Shown: positions 1-8,354 of the stretch, one piece after another
Layout: each line of letters starts with the position of its first letter
Numbering within the stretch: the stretch's first letter is position 1
Assembly (NCBI RefSeq): GCF_003987345.1
Contig: NZ_PIPP01000003.1
Location: 353,625-417,624, forward strand
Direction of reading: 5' to 3'
From: Aliidiomarina shirensis
Lineage (GTDB): Bacteria; Pseudomonadota; Gammaproteobacteria; Enterobacterales; Alteromonadaceae
DNA length: 64,000 bases
Made by a program: the position numbers and the translations under genes
Notes under the pieces: model-generated
Told to the model about the DNA's origin: nothing
Database searches by the model: none
Seen by the model: the letters and a program-made list of their open reading frames with translations, nothing else

Positions 1-1644
1 GATGAGCGCCATGGTTACCGCGGTCCCGAAATGCGTTTGTGGGGAATTGACCCAGAAAGCTTATTTAGCGATGAGAATGCGCAACTGCAAAAGCTGCCCG
101 ATGAAGACACGCTTGCGATTATGATGCAAAACCGCGGTGAGCCTTGGGCTGAAAGCGATATTATTGAGTATCTCGAACGGCAACCACGATTTGGTAGGTT
201 GCAGCACGCCATTGTTTCCGACGTTCACGAAAAAACGGTTGATGTGATTTTGCGCGGCGGCATGCGGGCCACGCTTGAATGGCATCACATTGATTGGGCT
301 CGGCGCTATATTGATGCGGAAAGACAAGGAAACGCACCGCAATCGGCAGGTGAAATTCTAAACTCTGGCGATCACGTGTTGGTTAGGCCGGTTGATGACG
401 GTTATCACCTAGCGCAAATGCCCGGACCTAGCTCAGCAATAGTGGCGTTAAACCCGAATGATGGTGCTCTGCAGAGTATTGTGGGCGGCTATAGCTTTAA
501 TCACAGTCAATTTAATCGCGCTACTCAAGCGAAACGTCAGGTTGGTTCAAGTATTAAGCCCTTTATTTATGCAGCGGCATTAGAGCGCAACTTTACCTTA
601 GCCACTTTGGTGAACGATGCGCCAATCACACAGTGGAATCCAGGTTCAGGCTCTGCTTGGCGGCCACGAAATTCGCCTGAAGTGTATGATGGCCCAATTC
701 GATTACGCGAAGCTTTGGCGCGTTCTAAAAACGTGGTTTCTGTTCGCTTAATTCGTGAACTAGGCGTAAACCAAACCGCCGATTATATGGAGCGTTTTGG
801 TTTTGACCCCGCCGATGTGCAACGAAATGAATCACTCTCTTTAGGCGCAGCATCATTCACACCACTTGAAATGGCGCGCGGGTTTGCTGTGTTTGCCAAT
901 GGCGGTTACTTAGTAACGCCCTATTTCATAGATCGTATTGAAGATTCCGATGGTAATATTGTGTTCCAAAGCGAACCTAGTTACGCCTGTGCTCGTTGTG
1001 CAGCCGAAGCTGTAGGCGTAGAGTTCACTGATGATGACCACGCGAACGAAGCTATTCTTTCTGAATGGAATCAAGCACCGCGGGTTATTTCTGAGCAGGT
1101 AGCGTATTTAATAACCGAAGCCTTACAATCGGCTGTTTGGGGTGGTGGTAGCTGGGCAAATCAAACGGGCTGGAACGGCACAGCATGGCGTGCTCAAGCT
1201 TTACGCAACCGAAACCTTGCCGGGAAAACCGGTACCACTAACGATGTTAAAGATACATGGTTTGTGGGTTACACCCGCGATATTGTTGCCGCAACTTGGG
1301 TTGGCTTTGATAACCTTGAGTTTGCACTCGGCCGGTCATCATTGAATAGTAATCTTGGCCGCCAGCGCCAGCCGATTGTAGCCTCTGAGGCCGGCGCAAC
1401 TACCGCATTGCCAGGTTGGGTAACCTATATGGAAACCGCACTTTCGCAACTTGAAGAGAGGCCTTTTGAGTTACCACCAAACATGGTGTCGGTACGCATT
1501 GATCAACCTTCTGGGCGTCTTACAAACCGAACCGATCACACGAGTATGTTTGAGTATTTCATTCGCGGCACGGAACCGAAGGAGTTTGCAAACCCTGAAC
1601 GGCGCCCGCAAGAAGTATTCGAAGATGATGATGGCTTGTTTTAA
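1..1644 (+). CDS. mrcA: Penicillin-binding protein 1A (class A PBP), 5'-truncated
   Basis: This is the C-terminal part of a bifunctional peptidoglycan synthase that polymerises glycan strands and cross-links peptides in the periplasm. The frame is open from base 1 and reads HGYRGPE just before the first internal ATG at 31, so the gene begins upstream of the window and its glycosyltransferase domain is missing here. Visible are an OB-like insert (about bases 180-420), the transpeptidase SxxK box (SSIK, Ser codon at 547), an SKN motif (ARSKNVV) and the KTG box (AGKTGTTND). The family is usually about 850 residues; about 547 are present. A terminator hairpin follows the stop. Identity as PBP1A rather than 1B/1C rests on the RGYRGPE segment and overall motif pattern. 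Confidence 0.93.
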   Translation, partial: DERHGYRGPEMRLWGIDPESLFSDENAQLQKLPDEDTLAIMMQNRGEPWAESDIIEYLERQPRFGRLQHAIVSDVHEKTVDVILRGGMRATLEWHHIDWARRYIDAERQGNAPQSAGEILNSGDHVLVRPVDDGYHLAQMPGPSSAIVALNPNDGALQSIVGGYSFNHSQFNRATQAKRQVGSSIKPFIYAAALERNFTLATLVNDAPITQWNPGSGSAWRPRNSPEVYDGPIRLREALARSKNVVSVRLIRELGVNQTADYMERFGFDPADVQRNESLSLGAASFTPLEMARGFAVFANGGYLVTPYFIDRIEDSDGNIVFQSEPSYACARCAAEAVGVEFTDDDHANEAILSEWNQAPRVISEQVAYLITEALQSAVWGGGSWANQTGWNGTAWRAQALRNRNLAGKTGTTNDVKDTWFVGYTRDIVAATWVGFDNLEFALGRSSLNSNLGRQRQPIVASEAGATTALPGWVTYMETALSQLEERPFELPPNMVSVRIDQPSGRLTNRTDHTSMFEYFIRGTEPKEFANPERRPQEVFEDDDGLF

Positions 1645-1680
1645 CGTTTAATTGTTAAGCACAAAAACATAACGTTCAAT

Positions 1681-1730
1681 ACAAACAACAAGGCCGAGCT
1701 TAGAAGTAAAAGCTCGGCCTTGTTGTTTGT
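1681..1730. terminator. Bidirectional terminator hairpin between mrcA and metL
   Basis: A perfect 20-bp inverted repeat (1681-1700 with 1711-1730) encloses a 10-nt loop. The outer arm is A-rich on one side and T-rich on the other with a GC-rich core, so it can serve as an intrinsic terminator for both converging genes. Confidence 0.85.
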
Positions 1731-1766
1731 AGAAGCGATATAAATCCGATTTAAACCGCTTCCACA

Positions 1767-4211
1767 CTAATGAGGTTGCACACCTATGCGCGCTAAGAGC
1801 TGGTGCAAATCCGATTGCACACCGCCGGCGGTAACTTTACGCCCAGCACCCGGACCACTAATCACGAGCGGCATATCGTGATACCAATCACTGTAAATCA
1901 CGAAAATATTCTCCCCCGGTATGAGGTTCGTGAGCATATCTTCCACTGAGATATTCTCGATGCCTACGCGCGCATGGCTACGGCCATCAGCTACCGAGAA
2001 ACTCGCCATTAACCGGGGTACTTTACGTTCTTTCTGAGCACTATCCCATAGCGCCTGCATCGGAGCATCCAGCTCGGTTAGGCGCTGCATGAATTCCGCA
2101 AGCGGTAGTTCTCTCAACGCTTCCGGAACCAACCCATTTATATCAATGTCATCCCAATCCAACTGCGCCCCAATTTCTCGCGCCACAATGAGCAGCTTAC
2201 GAACAATATCGTGACACGATAAATCTTCGCGTGGGTCAGGTTCAGTGAAGCCTTCTGCTTTTGCCTGTAACACCAGATCACTGAACTTTACCTTGCCATC
2301 GAAATTCTCGAACAACCAGCTCATGGTGCCCGAGAAGATACCGGAAATGCTGCGAATTCTATCGCCGGAGCGAATTAAATCGTTCAGCGCATAATTTAGC
2401 GGTAAACCCGCGCCAACAGTAGTGTTATAGAGCCATTCACGTTTGTATTCATGCTGGATAGTACGAATCTCACGATACAACGATTCCTCAGCGGAACCGG
2501 CGCGCTTATTAGCGCTGATAATGTGCATGCCGTTGGCGAAGAAGCTTGGATAAAGTTGAGCAATCGACCCGGCGTCGGTTAAATCCATCAGAATTAACTC
2601 ATCGCAAGGTGCGTTTGGCAACTCCCGTAACAGTTCAGTAAGCACATAAGGGCGCGCCAAGCGTTCAAAGTTATCTTGCCAATCTTGCAAATCAACGCCG
2701 CTGTAATCGAGCCAGAGCCGGCGCGAATTGGCAATGCCAAGAATGCGAACATCAACATTTTCATTCATTCTATCGCTTTGCTGGCGATACAGTTCTATCC
2801 ATTCACTACCGATATTTCCGCGGCCAATAACCAATACACCAACACTCCGGCGGAAATTAAATAACTGACTATGTAAACGATTTAGCAATCGGTTATCGAG
2901 CTTTTGCCCCAAAATCGCTACTGCAGAGGTTTTGTTTTCAGAAATAGAGAACCGGCGCAGCTCTTGCTCACCAACTTCACGGCGTAGCACCGAAAACTGT
3001 TTCGTTTCCTGAATCCGCGCACCAACAAGTGCAATCATACTGTAGCCACTTACTTCGTGAACATGGTGCTCAGCATCGCTTATTGCTATCCAATTACGAA
3101 TATAATCTAAGTGATTCTGGTGAAATGCGTAGAAGCGCTCGCTACCAGCCTCTTCATCCCAGCTCACCAACGGCTGCAATTGATTACTCTCAAAACGAGC
3201 AATTAAACCGCGATGTTCGAGGCCAATACTAAACAGCACTACATCTTGTAGTGATGTAAGCACCTTGCCTTGCGCCTCGGTGAAATCATATTGCCCTATG
3301 CGGGTTTGTTGGTTCTCCACCTTTAAGCTTGAGCGAACGCTAATCACCATACGATCGCGATTTACCGGCTGGAATGTGCGCGGATGCAATACTGGGCTAC
3401 CTAAACGCGCCAACTCTTCTGCCTCGCTCCAATCAAGCGAAGGCAAGCTCACCACGCGCTCAACTTTACGCGGATCCGCAGAATAAACCCCGGCCACATC
3501 TTTCCAAATCGTGGTTTGCCGGCTATCGATCAAACTGGCAATTAGGGTTGCTGAGTAATCGGAACCATTTCGGCCAAGCAACAAGGTACGCCCGGTGCCT
3601 GATTCACTACAGATAAAACCGGTAACAATAAAACGAGTACCCGGATAAGGGCCTAGCCGCGAAAGTAACTGGCTGCGCGAGGTTTCTGTATCGATAACAG
3701 GCTCTGCGGCATCCGTAGCTTCTAAGAATGTGCGTGCATCAATGTAATCGGCGCGTGTGCCTTGTTTCTGTAAAAGGGCGGCTAATAAACGCGAACTCCA
3801 TAATTCACCATAGGCGCATAGCTCGGCGCGCTCAATACTCTCGGCACCTATTAGCCATTGCTGCCAACGGGCAAAATCGGCTTCCGATTGCGCCATTACT
3901 TGGTTAAGCAACCGGCCCGATAAAAGTTCTTCGATTAAACCCTGCTGGAAGCGCTGTAACGAGCTTAATAGAGTAGCCGCATACTCCGGTTGCGATTCCC
4001 GAACGTCTGCTATGGCTATGATTCGGTTGGTGGTATCGCCTGCAGCAGAAACCACTACCAAATCGCTCACACCCGCGTGCTCTGTAACGATACGTGCTAC
4101 ACGTCGATAGCAATATGCATCGGCTAGGCTACTGCCCCCGAATTTATGCACATGGATTTCATCAGCTATTGCGCGAACACGTTCGGGTGTGGGGTTTTCA
4201 GGTTTATTCAT
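1767..4211 (-). CDS. metL: Bifunctional aspartokinase II / homoserine dehydrogenase II
   Basis: It catalyses the first and third steps from aspartate towards homoserine (aspartate phosphorylation; aspartate semialdehyde reduction). The 814 residues match MetL length (810 in E. coli). The N-terminal kinase domain begins with KFGGSSLAD (residues 23-31) and contains LLGRNGSDYSAT; the dehydrogenase domain has the NAD-binding VIGRGNIGSEW and the TVGAGLP and SGIFSGT motifs. KFGGSSLAD, the whole-length resemblance and the divergent metJ support MetL rather than ThrA. An AGG lies 8 nt before the ATG. No metB is adjacent, unlike E. coli metBL. Control by MetJ is likely from position; a Fur-box-like sequence also lies upstream. 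Confidence 0.92.
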   Translation of the reverse strand: MNKPENPTPERVRAIADEIHVHKFGGSSLADAYCYRRVARIVTEHAGVSDLVVVSAAGDTTNRIIAIADVRESQPEYAATLLSSLQRFQQGLIEELLSGRLLNQVMAQSEADFARWQQWLIGAESIERAELCAYGELWSSRLLAALLQKQGTRADYIDARTFLEATDAAEPVIDTETSRSQLLSRLGPYPGTRFIVTGFICSESGTGRTLLLGRNGSDYSATLIASLIDSRQTTIWKDVAGVYSADPRKVERVVSLPSLDWSEAEELARLGSPVLHPRTFQPVNRDRMVISVRSSLKVENQQTRIGQYDFTEAQGKVLTSLQDVVLFSIGLEHRGLIARFESNQLQPLVSWDEEAGSERFYAFHQNHLDYIRNWIAISDAEHHVHEVSGYSMIALVGARIQETKQFSVLRREVGEQELRRFSISENKTSAVAILGQKLDNRLLNRLHSQLFNFRRSVGVLVIGRGNIGSEWIELYRQQSDRMNENVDVRILGIANSRRLWLDYSGVDLQDWQDNFERLARPYVLTELLRELPNAPCDELILMDLTDAGSIAQLYPSFFANGMHIISANKRAGSAEESLYREIRTIQHEYKREWLYNTTVGAGLPLNYALNDLIRSGDRIRSISGIFSGTMSWLFENFDGKVKFSDLVLQAKAEGFTEPDPREDLSCHDIVRKLLIVAREIGAQLDWDDIDINGLVPEALRELPLAEFMQRLTELDAPMQALWDSAQKERKVPRLMASFSVADGRSHARVGIENISVEDMLTNLIPGENIFVIYSDWYHDMPLVISGPGAGRKVTAGGVQSDLHQLLARIGVQPH

Positions 4212-4241
4212 GCTAACAGCCTACTAGCCTTGTATTTTATA

Positions 4242-4260
4242 AGTAATGATAAGCATCATA
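4242..4260. promoter_or_regulatory. Fur-box-like palindrome upstream of metL
   Basis: The 19-bp stretch matches the Fur consensus GATAATGATAATCATTATC at 14 of 19 positions by eye and contains the inverted repeat ATGAT-AAGC-ATCAT. It ends 31 bp before the metL ATG. Iron control of metL would be unusual, so this may be chance in AT-rich DNA. Confidence 0.35.
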
Positions 4261-4279
4261 ACGAAACTTCATTACAATT

Positions 4280-4303
4280 AGAAGTTTAGATGGCCAAATG
4301 CTT
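4280..4303. promoter_or_regulatory. Candidate MetJ operator (tandem met boxes)
   Basis: Three adjacent 8-mers, AGAAGTTT, AGATGGCC and AAATGCTT, match the met box AGACGTCT at 6, 5 and 4 of 8 positions. They lie between divergent metL and metJ, where MetJ operators are known in E. coli. The match is degenerate, which is common for these operators, but it is weak on its own. Confidence 0.4.
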
Positions 4304-4333
4304 CAAAAAAGGGCATAATATAGAACATATCAA

Positions 4334-4339
4334 TATAAT
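4334..4339 (+). promoter_or_regulatory. -10 element candidate for metJ
   Basis: A consensus TATAAT lies 48 bp before the metJ start. No convincing -35 hexamer is visible at 16-18 bp upstream, so an activator or an extended upstream element may be needed. Confidence 0.4.
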
Positions 4340-4386
4340 AACGTTTTTTCGGCGGCTTGAAACCGCATTTACCGGAGGTTTTCATT

Positions 4387-4710
4387 ATGGAATGGGATGG
4401 CGAGTATATTTACCCGTATGCGGAGCATGGCAAGAAAAGCACTCAGGTAAAAAAAATTACCGTATCGATTCCGGTAAATGTTTTAAAAGTACTCACCGAT
4501 GAAAGAACTCGCCGGCAAGTTGCGAACTTACGCCATGCTACGAATAGTGAGTTACTTTGTGAAGCCTTCCTGCACGCATTTACCGGCCAGCCGCTTCCAG
4601 ACGATGAAGATTTACGCAAAGATAACCCACATAAAATGCCAAAAGCGGTGCGCGAATATCTGGATGCGCACAACATTCCATATTCCGAAGATGATTTAAT
4701 TGAAGATTAA
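4387..4710 (+). CDS. metJ: Met regulon transcriptional repressor MetJ
   Basis: MetJ is a ribbon-helix-helix repressor of methionine biosynthesis that uses S-adenosylmethionine as corepressor. The 107-residue product is almost colinear with the 105-residue E. coli protein: the segments [28 protein letters not shown] and [18 protein letters not shown] are nearly identical. The start is the ATG at 4387, with GGAGG at 4374-4378, 8 nt upstream; an in-frame ATG at 4357 would add ten residues absent from the family and has no ribosome site. It is divergent from metL and convergent with the FkbM gene, with only about 20 bp between stop codons. Confidence 0.97.
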   Translation: MEWDGEYIYPYAEHGKKSTQVKKITVSIPVNVLKVLTDERTRRQVANLRHATNSELLCEAFLHAFTGQPLPDDEDLRKDNPHKMPKAVREYLDAHNIPYSEDDLIED

Positions 4711-4733
4711 AGCCCCTGATCGTTGCGGGGGCT
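4711..4733. terminator. Short GC hairpin between metJ and the FkbM gene
   Basis: AGCCCC (4711-4716) pairs with GGGGCT (4728-4733). It directly follows the metJ stop and overlaps the last codon of the convergent gene. There is no T-run on the plus strand, so intrinsic termination would be weak. Confidence 0.35.
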
Positions 4734-5379
4734 AGCGCCAATCTAAAGTGATTTGCGTGGCGCCCTCTTTCTCTAAACGCTCCCGCAATGCCGCTGTTGG
4801 CTCGCGCAACGATTTCACTCGGCGATCATGCACTTCCACAAACCCTGCTACGATTTGTTGATGCAAACCTTTATCAAGTAAATCATTAATAATCTCAATT
4901 TCAGCGCCCTCAACATCCATTTTCAGTAATTTTACAGGTCGATTTAGCTCCTGCAGAAACTCGCTTAATACAATGCCTTCAACTTCGAAGAAATCATTTT
5001 GATTAACGTTGGATTTTGCTGATATTAACGAAGAGCTCACTGAATAGAGCAGGGGATCGCGCTTAGCATGGCGATGTGAATACAACTTAAACGAGCCCGG
5101 TTTCACCGTGCTGGCCGCTTGAAATAATTTTACATTCGGAAAATCAGCAACACGTTCTTGCAAGGCTGCAAACGCTACTGGATTCGGCTCAAAAGCGTAC
5201 ACTGTTGCGCCACTGCGCGCCATAATCTCAGTATAGATGCCAACATTAGCTCCGCAATCCACGGCGATATCATCCGGGGTAAGGGCTGCGGCTGCGGCCT
5301 CGAATGCTTCCGTTTGTGCCTTATAACGCGCTTTTCGGCGAGCGCTATCTAAGTTCTTCAACCATGTAAAAATACCCAC
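4732..5379 (-). CDS. FkbM-family SAM-dependent methyltransferase
   Basis: A 215-residue class I methyltransferase of the FkbM type (Methyltransf_21), a family that O-methylates sugars and diverse small molecules. The SAM-binding motif VDCGANVGIYTE is near residue 42, followed by the acidic loop VYAFEPNP and the family signature KMDVEGAEIEII. The substrate cannot be deduced. The start is a GTG at 5379 with AGGA about 7 nt upstream; an ATG overlapping it is in another frame. The gene stands alone, convergent to metJ, and is separated from the upstream receptor gene by about 250 bp with a large inverted repeat and three short direct repeats. Confidence 0.82.
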   Translation of the reverse strand: MGIFTWLKNLDSARRKARYKAQTEAFEAAAAALTPDDIAVDCGANVGIYTEIMARSGATVYAFEPNPVAFAALQERVADFPNVKLFQAASTVKPGSFKLYSHRHAKRDPLLYSVSSSLISAKSNVNQNDFFEVEGIVLSEFLQELNRPVKLLKMDVEGAEIEIINDLLDKGLHQQIVAGFVEVHDRRVKSLREPTAALRERLEKEGATQITLDWR

Positions 5380-5407
5380 TCATTTATCCTTTTGTTTTAG
5401 AACATCG

Positions 5408-5469
5408 CCGAGTATGCAACACAACCAACATTAGTGTAAACCGAGTATAGAATCGGCGCATCCGAGTTT
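5408..5469. repeat. Three CCGAGT direct repeats upstream of the FkbM gene
   Basis: CCGAGTAT starts at 5408 and 5441 and CCGAGTTT at 5462. The spacings of 33 and 21 bp are close to whole helical turns. They lie 29-90 bp before the GTG start of the FkbM gene and could be an operator array, but no known regulator is recognised. Confidence 0.35.
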
Positions 5470-5552
5470 GTATATATTTTGTTACAAGTCATGATTGGGG
5501 CAAATGCTGGATAAGTGTGGTGGTTTTATGAAGGTAAACGCTTTTGGATAAC

Positions 5553-5611
5553 GTGCGCCTACACATTCGATAACCGCCAATGCTGGCTCATTTATCGAAT
5601 GCTAGGCACAC
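5553..5611. repeat. Long imperfect inverted repeat between receptor and FkbM genes
   Basis: A perfect 10-bp core (5564-5573 with 5592-5601) is extended outward by about ten more mostly paired bases, around an 18-nt loop. It follows the receptor stop codon on the minus strand but lacks a T-run there. It may end or protect the receptor transcript. Confidence 0.55.
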
Positions 5612-5630
5612 GTATGCTAAAACCAAAAAC

Positions 5631-8342
5631 TTAGAACCGCAGCGTTGCACTTAGGCTAGCGGACGTGCCCCGCTCGCGCATTTGTACAATTTGTCCTTGC
5701 TGCAATATTTCCGTTTTTTCATCAAGCAAGTTCTTCAACCCTAACTTCAGTGCCAACCCTTCGCGAGGGTAATAACTGTAGGTCAAATCTAGCGAGTGAA
5801 AAGGCTGTTCGAATGCGTCATCTTTCCCATCAACACCCGCAAACGAGATGCGAGGGCCGAATACGTTGTAAGAAAGCGTAGCCGAATGCCGTTCATTTGG
5901 CGCATCGTAACCGAGCTGACTATTCACAACATACCGCGAGTGGCCACTCAACCGACGGCTAAGGTTCGTGATATTTGATTCACCTAAACGCTGAATTGAA
6001 ATATCCGAATCGCTCAACGTAACGTTACCGGCGATAAAGAAATCGTTAGCCCAACTAGGGATGAAATCAAGCTCCGCAAAAGTGCGAACAAATTCAAACT
6101 CTACGCCGTAAACATTCCCTTTTTCAGCGTTCCGGAAACTTACTTGCAAGTTACCATCTGAACCTTTGATTTCTACCGTTTCGATAGGTTGATCGATATC
6201 TTTATAGAACGCACCTACACTCAAACTGCTTCCTGATTCCAAATACCATTCCCACCGTGTATCAAGGTTGGTGATTTTTGAAGGCGCAAGGTCTTTAAAG
6301 CCTACCACCAGAAAATCAGTAATCGGATCGATAAACAATACCGGCGTTACTTCTCGAATATCTGGCCGCACCACACTTTCACTAATGCCAAAGCGTAACT
6401 GCATATCCGGGTGGAACAACCAAGTTGCCGCCAACGATGGATACCAATCTTTATCCACCAATGGGTAATCTTCCACGTTCCCTTCCACTTCACCGTTAGA
6501 TGGATCCAGTGGAATTGAGATTTGTCGGAATGATTCGTAGCGAGCACCAAAGTTGAAACGCCAGGTGTAATCGTAAAGCGCATCAATCGCAAAGTAGCCG
6601 GCATCTAAAGTTTGCGCAGCAACATAATCATCAGCCTGAGCAGTAACATCGGAAATCCGGAAGCGGTTTCCGGCATCGCTAATGTTCGCATCTGAAAATA
6701 TCTCTGAGAAACTTTGCTGCAGCTCTTCATTGCTGAAGCCTCGGCTATCGAGCTTAAAGCGATCGTTTTCCGCCGTACGTTGCCGTTGTTGCCATGCGTA
6801 ACCACTTTGCAGCTCAAGCTCCCATTTCGCCAAACTTAACGGCAATTTGAAATCCGTAGTGCCGTATTCCATGTTGTCGCGCATATCACCGAACTGAATC
6901 AACGCTGCGTTATCACTGCGTCGCATTGTCAGCGCCGTTTGATTGCCATCGCTATCCATGTTGCGAATATAACGATAATCCACCTGCCCTGGGGCATAAC
7001 GGCGCGCTTTTGAATCAGTGTATTGCCACTTTACGCCTAAATCTGCAAGAAACTCGAAGCGATGTTCACCACGAATTTGATTACTCACTAAACTACGTTC
7101 TTCATATTTAATTGAGTAATCAACGTTCTCACGGTTCAATTCATTGATAGTTTCAATGGTATCCCCGGTTTTGATTTTCACTTCATCTTGGGTATCTAAT
7201 AAATACAAACTTGTCGTTTGCAAACGATGATTGCCATCGTATTCAACACCAAAATTCAGAATCCCTGAAACTTGAACGTTATCGCTGGTTGCTTGAATAT
7301 CATCATACTGCACCAATGGTGTTAACTCATTGCCACTGGTGATCGAGTAATAGCGTTCTTGTTCATTGCTGTTCGACCGGCTGCGATCATAGCTTGCGCT
7401 CGCAACCATACCCACAACCCACTTATCCGTGAGTTCTAAACGATCACCAAAAGTAACACTGGCATCCATGTCCGGCTTAGATGAATCGGCGGTAATATCG
7501 TAGTTACGGTTTAACGCTAAACCTAACCCACGGTTAATTTCTTCCGCGCGGGCCAAGTTGGTTGGTGTTACACCGCCTAAGGCTTGGGCAATTGGAATTG
7601 GTTCCAAGGAACCATAAGTATCCAACGCATCTTGCAGCGTGCTCGACATCGAACGCGTGCCATCGTCGCGACCACGCCAATCATCACCGCCGCCAGCGTA
7701 ACTCAAACCATCTTCATCGTGCATGGTGCTATAGCCGGTACCTACCGAAACTTCGAATACCCGCTCTCGCGGAATACTCAAGGTTCGGATATCTACACCG
7801 CCACCACCAAAGGTAGCGGGTTGATCAGGCGATAAACTTTTTTGTACCACCAAACGCTCGAGAATACCGGTAGGAAACATATCCAACGGCACAACATTTC
7901 TTGTTGGATCAGGGCTTGGCACCATGGCACCGTTGAGTAAAGTACTTGAATAACGCTCACCCAAACCACGAACGTAAATAAACTTGTTATCCACAAGGGT
8001 TAGGCCAGTGATTCGGCGCAAGGCAGCACCCACGTCAGAATCACCAATACGGCTAATCATTTCGGCATCTAGAAAATCAGCAACCTGAGCGTTATCTCGG
8101 CGTTCTGCTGCGGTTAACGCAGCAGAACTTAACAAACGTCCACTTACTTGAATCCGTTCAATACGCGCAGTGCCTTGCAGATTTTGATTACCAATAATGT
8201 CGTCTGCTTCAGCTGCCTCGGCAACTTCCGCGGCCTCGGTAACTTCAGGAGTTTCAGTGTCTGCAATGGCCGTTATCATTGAAGCACTAAGGGCGAAAAG
8301 AACCGCTGTTGCCAGCGGTTTCATTACCATAGATTTCTTCAT
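5631..8342 (-). CDS. TonB-dependent outer-membrane receptor
   Basis: A 903-residue outer-membrane, energy-coupled transporter. It has a signal peptide (MKKSMVMKPLATAV start, cleavage probably after AIA), an Ala/Glu-rich segment, a TonB-box-like region (RIERIQVSG), a plug domain with IYVRGLGERYSS, LLNGAMVPSPDPT and PLDMFPTGILE, and a 22-strand-type barrel ending in a C-terminal Phe (TLRF). The plug wording belongs to a receptor subfamily known from Alteromonadales and Caulobacter; its substrate is unknown. The ATG at 8342 is preferred to an in-frame TTG at 8351 because the signal peptide begins there and AAGG overlapping the upstream stop serves as ribosome site. It starts 12 nt after the lipoprotein gene, so the two should be co-transcribed. 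Confidence 0.9.
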   Translation of the reverse strand: MKKSMVMKPLATAVLFALSASMITAIADTETPEVTEAAEVAEAAEADDIIGNQNLQGTARIERIQVSGRLLSSAALTAAERRDNAQVADFLDAEMISRIGDSDVGAALRRITGLTLVDNKFIYVRGLGERYSSTLLNGAMVPSPDPTRNVVPLDMFPTGILERLVVQKSLSPDQPATFGGGGVDIRTLSIPRERVFEVSVGTGYSTMHDEDGLSYAGGGDDWRGRDDGTRSMSSTLQDALDTYGSLEPIPIAQALGGVTPTNLARAEEINRGLGLALNRNYDITADSSKPDMDASVTFGDRLELTDKWVVGMVASASYDRSRSNSNEQERYYSITSGNELTPLVQYDDIQATSDNVQVSGILNFGVEYDGNHRLQTTSLYLLDTQDEVKIKTGDTIETINELNRENVDYSIKYEERSLVSNQIRGEHRFEFLADLGVKWQYTDSKARRYAPGQVDYRYIRNMDSDGNQTALTMRRSDNAALIQFGDMRDNMEYGTTDFKLPLSLAKWELELQSGYAWQQRQRTAENDRFKLDSRGFSNEELQQSFSEIFSDANISDAGNRFRISDVTAQADDYVAAQTLDAGYFAIDALYDYTWRFNFGARYESFRQISIPLDPSNGEVEGNVEDYPLVDKDWYPSLAATWLFHPDMQLRFGISESVVRPDIREVTPVLFIDPITDFLVVGFKDLAPSKITNLDTRWEWYLESGSSLSVGAFYKDIDQPIETVEIKGSDGNLQVSFRNAEKGNVYGVEFEFVRTFAELDFIPSWANDFFIAGNVTLSDSDISIQRLGESNITNLSRRLSGHSRYVVNSQLGYDAPNERHSATLSYNVFGPRISFAGVDGKDDAFEQPFHSLDLTYSYYPREGLALKLGLKNLLDEKTEILQQGQIVQMRERGTSASLSATLRF

Positions 8343-8354
8343 AATCAGCAAGCC

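Noticed and set aside
4357..4386. Earlier ATG for metJ
   Set aside because: It adds ten residues absent from MetJ, and GGAGG is correctly spaced only for the ATG at 4387.
4242..4386. SAM riboswitch before metL or metJ
   Set aside because: The space holds only short AT-rich sequence and no extended paired structure of riboswitch size.
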